Positions 58,708-64,000 of a stretch of 64,000 bases of DNA are shown one piece after another (within the stretch, counting starts at the first letter, position 1; the number at the start of each line of letters is the position of its first letter). A program made the translations under genes and the position numbers. This DNA comes from SXOA01 sp046153945 (GTDB lineage Bacteria; Planctomycetota; Planctomycetia; Pirellulales; Pirellulaceae): assembly GCA_046153945.1 (NCBI GenBank), contig JBJXFF010000093.1:1-64000 (forward strand). The letters run 5' to 3'. The notes under the pieces are model-generated. The model did not search any database. It was not told where the DNA came from and was given only the letters and a program-made list of their open reading frames with translations.

Positions 58708-61700
58708 CTACTTGTACTCTTTCAACTCTTCCACATCGCGCCAAAACTGCTGCCACGCCGACTGATCTTCCTCGCGAAGTCGCGCCACAAAGGCGGGGTC
58801 GCGAAATGGAGCGAGATCGGGATCTACAACAGACTGCTGAAGTAAGGCGACAGCCAGTTTGTGCTGATTTGCATCCTGGCCGACAAGTTGCTGGCGACAT
58901 TGCTCCAACTCGGCCTGGAGCCAGGTAAGTGCATCGCGACAGAGTGCTCCCTTGTCTTCGTCCGTCAACTCGGCGGCATCAATGCCCTTGCCGGAGGCGG
59001 CAAGGGAAGCCGTGCAGGCGGCGTTATAACGCGCGTTGACGGCGAGCGAAATGGCGGTGTCGGCGGCAAAAGCAGCTTTGAAAAAGCGGGCGGCGGCGGC
59101 GTATCGCTTTCTGTGCAACATGCAAAGCTCGCCGAGCGCAAACTGCTCTTTGGCGTCCACGGGCGCAACTTCGCCGCTCAGAATTGCCGGGAGCTTCTGG
59201 TCGAGCGCGATCCGTCGCTCGGCTTCCTGGATCCACTCCGCCGAAGGATGCGACCAATTCGCTTCGCGCGAGCCGATCTCGTGGCCGCGCTTCATCGCTT
59301 CCAAACCTTCCGCCAGAATGGCTTGCTGCGTGAGCGTGTGCCCCAGGTTGCACCAGGCCATCGCGTGCCGTGGATTGATGGCCAGTGCCTTACGGAAGGA
59401 GACGACTGCGTCGTCCAGCTTCTGCTGGTTGCGCTGCACCGTTCCCAGGTTATTCCAGGCTGCGCCGTGACTTGGATCGATCTCCAGTGCCTGACGATAG
59501 GCGAAGACGGCTTCATCCAGCCGCTCGTGGGCTTGCAGCCACGCACCCAAATTAATGTAAGAGGAGGAGTCGTTCGGTGCCACCTGGATGGCCTTCCGGT
59601 AACTGGCGTAAGCCTCGTCGGTCCTATCCAGAGCCTCCAGGACCAGCCCCAAATTGTTGTAGGCCGCCGCATAATTGGGATCGAGCTCGGTGGCGCGGCG
59701 ATAGCAATCGCGGGCCTCTGCCAGCTTCTGTTGGTTGTGAAACACCACTCCCAGGTTGTAGTGGGCAACGGCCGCATTCGGACGAACGGCCAGCGCCGCC
59801 CGGAACGCCCCTGCCTGCTCCGCGGTGTCGTTGCTGGCCACTCCCAGTTCGAAGGCGAGCCAGAAATCGCGCGGATGATAGACCAGCGCGCTGCGGAGCA
59901 GGCTCGTTGTGTTGCCGCGGATCAACCGCAGCCGCTGCGCGAGCCCGGCAATGAGCAGCGGCGACTCTTGCCTCAGGTCAACTTCGCTGGCCAGCGTCTG
60001 GAGTCTGGCTGCGTCATTCCAGGCATCGAGCTGCCGAAATCGATCCCGCCAAGGATTCGGATCCACGCGGCGAGCGACGGCAAACAGATGCTCGCGGAGT
60101 CGGTCGTCCGGTGTGGTGAGCGCCCAGTAATCGAAGGCGACGATGAGCGGGACGCGGATGGGGGATTTTTCCACACGCGCGGCTAGCAGCTCCTCGCTAT
60201 CTCCGCCGTCATAGCCGGATTTCCTCAGAAGTTCGGACATCTGCTCTGCGGTCGAGCGCAGGCTGATCTTGCCGTTAATCAAGGCCGAAGACTCTAGACG
60301 TATTCGGTCGAGCTCGAAGGCCAGTTGTCGGTCCTGTTCGTCTTTCAGAAACTGGTCACCCATCGTTTTCAAGCGGGTCTGCACGCTGGAAGAGAGCATG
60401 TCCCGGCTGGATGCGGCGAGCGTTTCAGCCCGCTTCCACGGTGCCTGGGCGGAGGCGAGCAGGGATTGCCAATGATGCAGCTCGCTGAGAAGGAGCGCCG
60501 CCTGACGCGGATCCTTTAACCGGCTGTGAAAGTCCTTCCTCAGCCGTTCGGCTTCGTCCAGCAATTCCGCCACGTCGTGATTGAGGCGATCCTGCTTTTC
60601 GGTGAAGGCGGCTGACCGCTGGGACTCTTCTTGCCGGCGGCGTGCCTGGTCGTTCGCGTACCATAACCCGGCGCTCACGGCCCCGAGCAGGAGCACGGCG
60701 ACCGCAGCCGCGAGAAACATGGCGAGTTTGCGGCGTTTCCGCTCTTCGCCCGTCTTCACTCCCGCTTCGGCCTGTGCGACGAGCGATTCTTGCAGCCGCT
60801 GCTGAACGGACGCCAGATAGTCCGCCACGCGCTGCGCCACCATGCCAGCCTGCCGGGGACGGCCATCTGGTTCGGCCGCCAGGCAATCCTCAGCGAGAGC
60901 AATCAATGCGGCGTCCGCGCCGGATCCCGCCAGCCGCTTTTGGGCATCAGCCAGGTCGGCTGTCGTGGCTCGGCGATAGACCTCCTGTTTGTCGCGCCCG
61001 ACGTAAGGGGGCCTGCCGGTAAGGATTTCGCAGAGGATCGCCCCCAGCGAGAACACATCGCACCGCTCGTCGAGCCTTGCCAACTCGCCGCGGGCCTGCT
61101 CGGGGGGCATGTAAGCCGGAGTTCCCAGAATCTGCCCTTCGTGAGTCCTGTGGTCCTGGTCGGTGTCGGCGAAAGGCAGAAGCGTCTCCGCCTCTTCGGC
61201 CGCACTGTCCAGCATGCTTCCCTCCGAGCCGGCACGCGTTGGAACCTGCGGCCGCGTTCCACTTCCCAGCCGTTTGGCCAGTCCCCAGTCCATGACCTGC
61301 ACTTCGCCGAACGCGCCGACCATCACGTTGGGCGGCTTGAGGTCGCGATGAATCACCCCTTGAGAATGTGCATAGGCGATGGTCTGCGTGATTTGTTCGA
61401 ATAACTTGAGGAAGCGCGGCAAGTCAGGGCGGTCGGCATGGCGTGCCTTCAGCAACTCCCACAACGTGCGGCCGTCAATGAGTTTCATGCTGAAGAACGG
61501 TCGGCCATCCGCCAGCCGCCCCGTCTCATGCACCGGCGGAATGCCTGGATGCTGCAACTGTCCCGTGATGCGGCTTTCCTCCAGCAGCCGTTCTTCGCTG
61601 GCAGCATCGCCGACGTGCCGCATCACTTTGACCGCCAGCGGCCGCTGAATGTCCAAGTCGATCGCCCGGAGCACGACTCCCATTCCGCCGCGGCCAATTT

Positions 61701-61866
61701 CCCCGACGACTCGATAACGGGGGGGGAGTTGCCAAGAATTGACGTCTTGGGGATCTGCGGAACTGGGCGGGTGATGCACAAACGGCGTGGTGACCGCCAA
61801 TTCGGGATGAACGTCGTCCTCGCTAGGATTGGTGGCGGCGGCGGGCGCGGGCAGAGGCTCTTTCAT
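58708..61866 (-). CDS. Membrane Ser/Thr protein kinase with extracytoplasmic TPR domain
   Basis: 1052 aa. Kinase domain about 50-350: Gly-rich loop 'GEIGRGGMGVV' (56-66), Lys80 in 'AVKV', catalytic Asp175 in 'VIHRDLKPPNVMV', 'DWG' (193-195) instead of DFG, 'GTPAYMPPEQ'. TM at about 382-403 ('MFLAAAVAVLLLGAVSAGLWY'). The outer part has helical linkers and a run of TPRs (about 690-870: 'AVAHYNLGVVFHNQQKLAEARDCYRRATELDP', 'AYNNLGLVLEALDRTDEAYASYRKAI', 'AWNNLGTVQRNQQKLDDAVVSFRKAL'). The DWG variant is normal in this PknB-like family. Downstream of a beta-propeller haem protein (15 bp gap). Confidence 0.92.
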   Translation of the reverse strand: MKEPLPAPAAATNPSEDDVHPELAVTTPFVHHPPSSADPQDVNSWQLPPRYRVVGEIGRGGMGVVLRAIDLDIQRPLAVKVMRHVGDAASEERLLEESRITGQLQHPGIPPVHETGRLADGRPFFSMKLIDGRTLWELLKARHADRPDLPRFLKLFEQITQTIAYAHSQGVIHRDLKPPNVMVGAFGEVQVMDWGLAKRLGSGTRPQVPTRAGSEGSMLDSAAEEAETLLPFADTDQDHRTHEGQILGTPAYMPPEQARGELARLDERCDVFSLGAILCEILTGRPPYVGRDKQEVYRRATTADLADAQKRLAGSGADAALIALAEDCLAAEPDGRPRQAGMVAQRVADYLASVQQRLQESLVAQAEAGVKTGEERKRRKLAMFLAAAVAVLLLGAVSAGLWYANDQARRRQEESQRSAAFTEKQDRLNHDVAELLDEAERLRKDFHSRLKDPRQAALLLSELHHWQSLLASAQAPWKRAETLAASSRDMLSSSVQTRLKTMGDQFLKDEQDRQLAFELDRIRLESSALINGKISLRSTAEQMSELLRKSGYDGGDSEELLAARVEKSPIRVPLIVAFDYWALTTPDDRLREHLFAVARRVDPNPWRDRFRQLDAWNDAARLQTLASEVDLRQESPLLIAGLAQRLRLIRGNTTSLLRSALVYHPRDFWLAFELGVASNDTAEQAGAFRAALAVRPNAAVAHYNLGVVFHNQQKLAEARDCYRRATELDPNYAAAYNNLGLVLEALDRTDEAYASYRKAIQVAPNDSSSYINLGAWLQAHERLDEAVFAYRQALEIDPSHGAAWNNLGTVQRNQQKLDDAVVSFRKALAINPRHAMAWCNLGHTLTQQAILAEGLEAMKRGHEIGSREANWSHPSAEWIQEAERRIALDQKLPAILSGEVAPVDAKEQFALGELCMLHRKRYAAAARFFKAAFAADTAISLAVNARYNAACTASLAASGKGIDAAELTDEDKGALCRDALTWLQAELEQCRQQLVGQDANQHKLAVALLQQSVVDPDLAPFRDPAFVARLREEDQSAWQQFWRDVEELKEYK

Positions 61867-61881
61867 GCGACACCCGCTCGG

Positions 61882-63636
61882 CTACAAGCTCCGCAGAAAC
61901 TGCACGAGGTCCTTCACTTCATCGGCGGAAAAGGTTGCTTCAACCGGGTGCTTGCGCCGCGAAAATACTTCGTCGAGCGTCTTCGCCGACCCATCATGAA
62001 AGAACGGGCCGCGGTGGGACAAGCCTCGGAGGCTGGGAGGATTGAAGCGGACGTTTCCTTCCTTGTCCTTGAGGCCGACGTCGTAAGTGTCGGGCGTGGT
62101 GTAGTTCGGCGGAGCATGGCAGCGGGCGCAGTCTTGCTGCTCAAAGACTTTCTGGCCGCGAGCGATGGCCACCTTGTCCTGGGTGCCGCGGAGAGCATCG
62201 ACCGACGGGGGGAGTTCCAACGTGCCGATATAGGCAGCGATTGACTGGACCGGCTCTTCCTGCGGCGGATCATCCGCCTGCATGGTTTTTTCGAGGCTGC
62301 TCTTGATTTGCGTGGCGAAGTCCTTCACTTTGCCGTTCCAGGCATAGGGGGCGGTGTCCTTCTGGCCGAGCAAGGAGAGAACTCGCTTTGGTGCTCCGAA
62401 GGAGAGATCGCTGAGGTTGTCGTTGAGTTGCCCGTTGGCATGTCCGAGCGTGTGACAACTGTTGCAGCTCATCCAGCCGTCGTGAGAGAGCGTGGCATCG
62501 TGGAAGAGGAGTTCCCCCTTTTGCACCTGCGTCAGGTCGGGCTGCTTGCCGAGCGAGATGGTAGCGGCCACTTCGCGGTCCGCAATGCTGACGACGGAGA
62601 GGGAGTCGTCGTACATGTTGGCGACCCACGCCAGCTTGCCATCTGGAGCAATCTTCACCGCCACCGGCCGCCGTCCAACGGGGACGCGGTAAAGGCTGAA
62701 ATCGTCCTCCTTGCCGAGCGTGACGTGGTTGATGCCGGACAGAGTGACGACGACGGTGCCCGAGGTCGACATGTCGAGGCCGCCGGGATCGCCGGAGCCC
62801 TTCCCCGGTTCACCGAGCGGATGCATGTGGGCACCGTGGTACAGCTCTTTGCCGCCGGCCAGAGCGGATTCTACCTTGAGCCAGCGGAGGTCGTTGGACA
62901 TTAGCATGCCCCAATGAACGTCGTTCTGAATTGTGTGAGCCAGGTCATTGAGCATCTGGTGGGCAACGACGATCTTCTTGCCATCATGGCTTACGCCAAG
63001 GCCACGAATGTTGTGCCCGGGAAACTCCTTGGAAACTTGCTGCGACAGATCCGCAGGATCAAAAAACGCCAGACGGCCGGCAAAGGCATCCGCCACGGCC
63101 AGCTTGTTCTCCTTCGTCAGGAGTGTTTGCTCGTGCGGGGCGAAGGAGAGATCAACTTGCTTGGCCATGACCAGCGGCTGATCCCCGTCGTCCTTGATGT
63201 CGATGGCGGAGAGGCGGCGGGACCAGAGAGAAGCAACGAAGCACCGTTTGCCGTCGGCCGCGGCAATCACGCTCACAGGATAAGGACTTACCGGCAACCG
63301 TTGAAGACCTTTTAACTGGTCAACTCCTTCGATCTTCAGCAAGATGACTTCATTAGCCGCTTCATCAGTGGCGAGGAGCAGATTGCGCTCGGGCAGAATC
63401 GCCAGGCTGGACAACTTTTTGCCCACCGCAATTTCGGCGACGACCTTCTTTTCCAGGGCATTAATAACAGAGATCGTGCCACTCTGTTGGTTGGCGGCAT
63501 ACAACATTGTGCCATCGGACGAAAACTGCAGGGCCACCGGCCGACGGAGCATTGTGCGGCTCATCAGTGGCTCGGATGCCTGAGTTTGTGCCGCCAACAG
63601 TATGGCGATAAAGGAAATGCCAAGGCGGAATTGCAT
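61882..63636 (-). CDS. Secreted beta-propeller plus di-haem cytochrome-peroxidase-like protein
   Basis: 584 aa. Signal peptide 1-20 ('GISFIAILLAAQTQA'). Residues 25-370 form a YVTN/YncE-like propeller ('LQFSSDGTMLYAANQQSGTISVINALEKKVVAEIAVG', 'VKIAPDGKLAWVANMYDDSLSVVSIADREVAATISLG'). The C-terminal part has two CxxCH haem sites: 391-395 ('WMSCNSCHTLGHANG') and 503-507 ('CARCHAPPNY'), with 'LRGLSHRGPFFHDGSAKTLDEVF' typical of MauG/cytochrome c peroxidase domains. Periplasmic. Lies 15 bp ahead of the Ser/Thr kinase gene, so very likely one transcript. Confidence 0.88.
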   Translation of the reverse strand: MQFRLGISFIAILLAAQTQASEPLMSRTMLRRPVALQFSSDGTMLYAANQQSGTISVINALEKKVVAEIAVGKKLSSLAILPERNLLLATDEAANEVILLKIEGVDQLKGLQRLPVSPYPVSVIAAADGKRCFVASLWSRRLSAIDIKDDGDQPLVMAKQVDLSFAPHEQTLLTKENKLAVADAFAGRLAFFDPADLSQQVSKEFPGHNIRGLGVSHDGKKIVVAHQMLNDLAHTIQNDVHWGMLMSNDLRWLKVESALAGGKELYHGAHMHPLGEPGKGSGDPGGLDMSTSGTVVVTLSGINHVTLGKEDDFSLYRVPVGRRPVAVKIAPDGKLAWVANMYDDSLSVVSIADREVAATISLGKQPDLTQVQKGELLFHDATLSHDGWMSCNSCHTLGHANGQLNDNLSDLSFGAPKRVLSLLGQKDTAPYAWNGKVKDFATQIKSSLEKTMQADDPPQEEPVQSIAAYIGTLELPPSVDALRGTQDKVAIARGQKVFEQQDCARCHAPPNYTTPDTYDVGLKDKEGNVRFNPPSLRGLSHRGPFFHDGSAKTLDEVFSRRKHPVEATFSADEVKDLVQFLRSL

Positions 63637-63736
63637 CAGTCCACCAGGGAAATTAGGCGGGAGTTATGGGCGGGAAGGACACATATAGTCTGGCATAATG
63701 AAGCACAGGGAACAAGAGAAAAGAGTCGATTCCTCT

Positions 63737-64000
63737 CTATTCGGAGTTAATCTGGTCGAGTTGATCCAGCAGAGCTTTGACGCTGGGGCGGTCGGTCAAG
63801 TTTTGGCCAACATAGGCGAAGCGAACCTCTCCTTTCTTATCCAAGATGTAAGTCGCCGGTTTGGAAAGGTCGGCACGAATGCCGAGCGAGTCGACAGCAG
63901 TCAGGTCAACATCCAGGAGGAGCGGGAACGGTGCATCCGCGGCTGACTTCTTGTCTCCCTGCACGCGCGAGGCGAATTGATCGAGCGCTCCCTCATCTGA
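63737..64000 (-). CDS. Redoxin/peroxiredoxin-like protein, C-terminal part (runs off right edge)
   Basis: The frame is open to the window end (at least 87 aa visible). 'FPLLLDVDLTAVDSLGIRAD' and 'PATYILDKKGEVRFAYVGQNLTDRPSVKALLDQL' are the C-terminal half of an AhpC/TSA-type thioredoxin fold; the peroxidatic Cys would lie further upstream, outside the window. Probably the first gene of the unit leading to the haem protein and kinase 100 bp downstream. Confidence 0.8.
   Translation of the reverse strand, partial: SDEGALDQFASRVQGDKKSAADAPFPLLLDVDLTAVDSLGIRADLSKPATYILDKKGEVRFAYVGQNLTDRPSVKALLDQLDQINSE

Noticed and set aside
58861..60186. 441-aa open frame on the plus strand
   Set aside because: Antisense of the kinase's TPR region.
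61438..62244. 268-aa open frame on the plus strand
   Set aside because: Antisense across the kinase/propeller gene boundary; no protein-like features.

Overview
The window reads as chromosomal DNA of a planctomycete. It is GC-rich and carries a gene set typical of that phylum: three large secreted or membrane proteins of the DUF1549/DUF1553 (PSCyt/PSD1) type, a DUF1501 Tat-exported protein, a DUF1080-like secreted LamG protein, a DUF6807 (PmoA-like) protein, two formylglycine-type sulfatases, a Ser/Thr kinase with TPRs, and an ECF sigma factor overlapping a membrane protein with an anti-sigma-like N-terminus. The order or genus cannot be fixed from the sequence alone. The only RNA gene I can call firmly is an initiator tRNA at 4021-4094 (minus). 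No rRNA operon or CRISPR array was seen.

Layout. 1-3018 is an accessory segment: a C-terminally short serine recombinase with its DUF2924 and small upstream partner on the minus strand, then a plus-strand operon encoding a PD-(D/E)XK-like protein. 3003-4094 holds a sialyltransferase-like (GT29) gene and tRNA-fMet. 4382-10793 has a membrane-anchored squalene-cyclase-repeat protein, a degenerate CobB/CbiA-like protein and two overlapping glycosyltransferases. 10948-15751 is a two-gene PSD1 plus WD40/cytochrome unit. 16003-20069 has a GNAT enzyme, an overlapping STAS/GspE-type ATPase pair and an acyl-CoA synthetase. 20089-29178 is mostly minus-strand: two FtsX permeases with a DUF1080-like protein, a SUKH-like protein, a PQQ-type sugar dehydrogenase, thyA-folA, and a radical SAM protein.

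29179-34100 is strikingly rich in hairpin repeats. It holds a PIN-domain/small-protein pair bracketed by ~100-bp direct repeats, and a REP-associated tyrosine transposase bracketed by two 102-bp two-hairpin elements; a third, inverted copy lies 2.8 kb away. 34106-50810 contains a glycosyltransferase-TPR protein, the sigma/PSD1 pair, sulfatases, an Fpg-like glycosylase, a response regulator, Rieske and PSP1 genes, bioB, a class III aminotransferase, and a secreted HAD phosphatase fused to a 2H-phosphoesterase-like domain. 50887-58700 has an oxidoreductase, a MATE exporter whose apparent start lies inside a repeat hairpin, a gene-poor stretch with a good sigma-70 promoter ahead of a possible structured RNA, and a PSD1-DUF1501 operon. 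58708-64000 (minus) runs redoxin, beta-propeller di-haem protein, Ser/Thr kinase.

How the parts relate: PSD1, DUF1501, WD40/cytochrome and sulfatase genes fit the phylum's envelope and polysaccharide-degradation machinery. The sigma/PSD1 fusion and the kinase next to a haem protein suggest envelope or redox sensing. Hairpin repeat families recur in intergenic spaces throughout the window and in several places supply stop or start codons to flanking genes. All function calls are from reading the translated sequence; no database search was possible.
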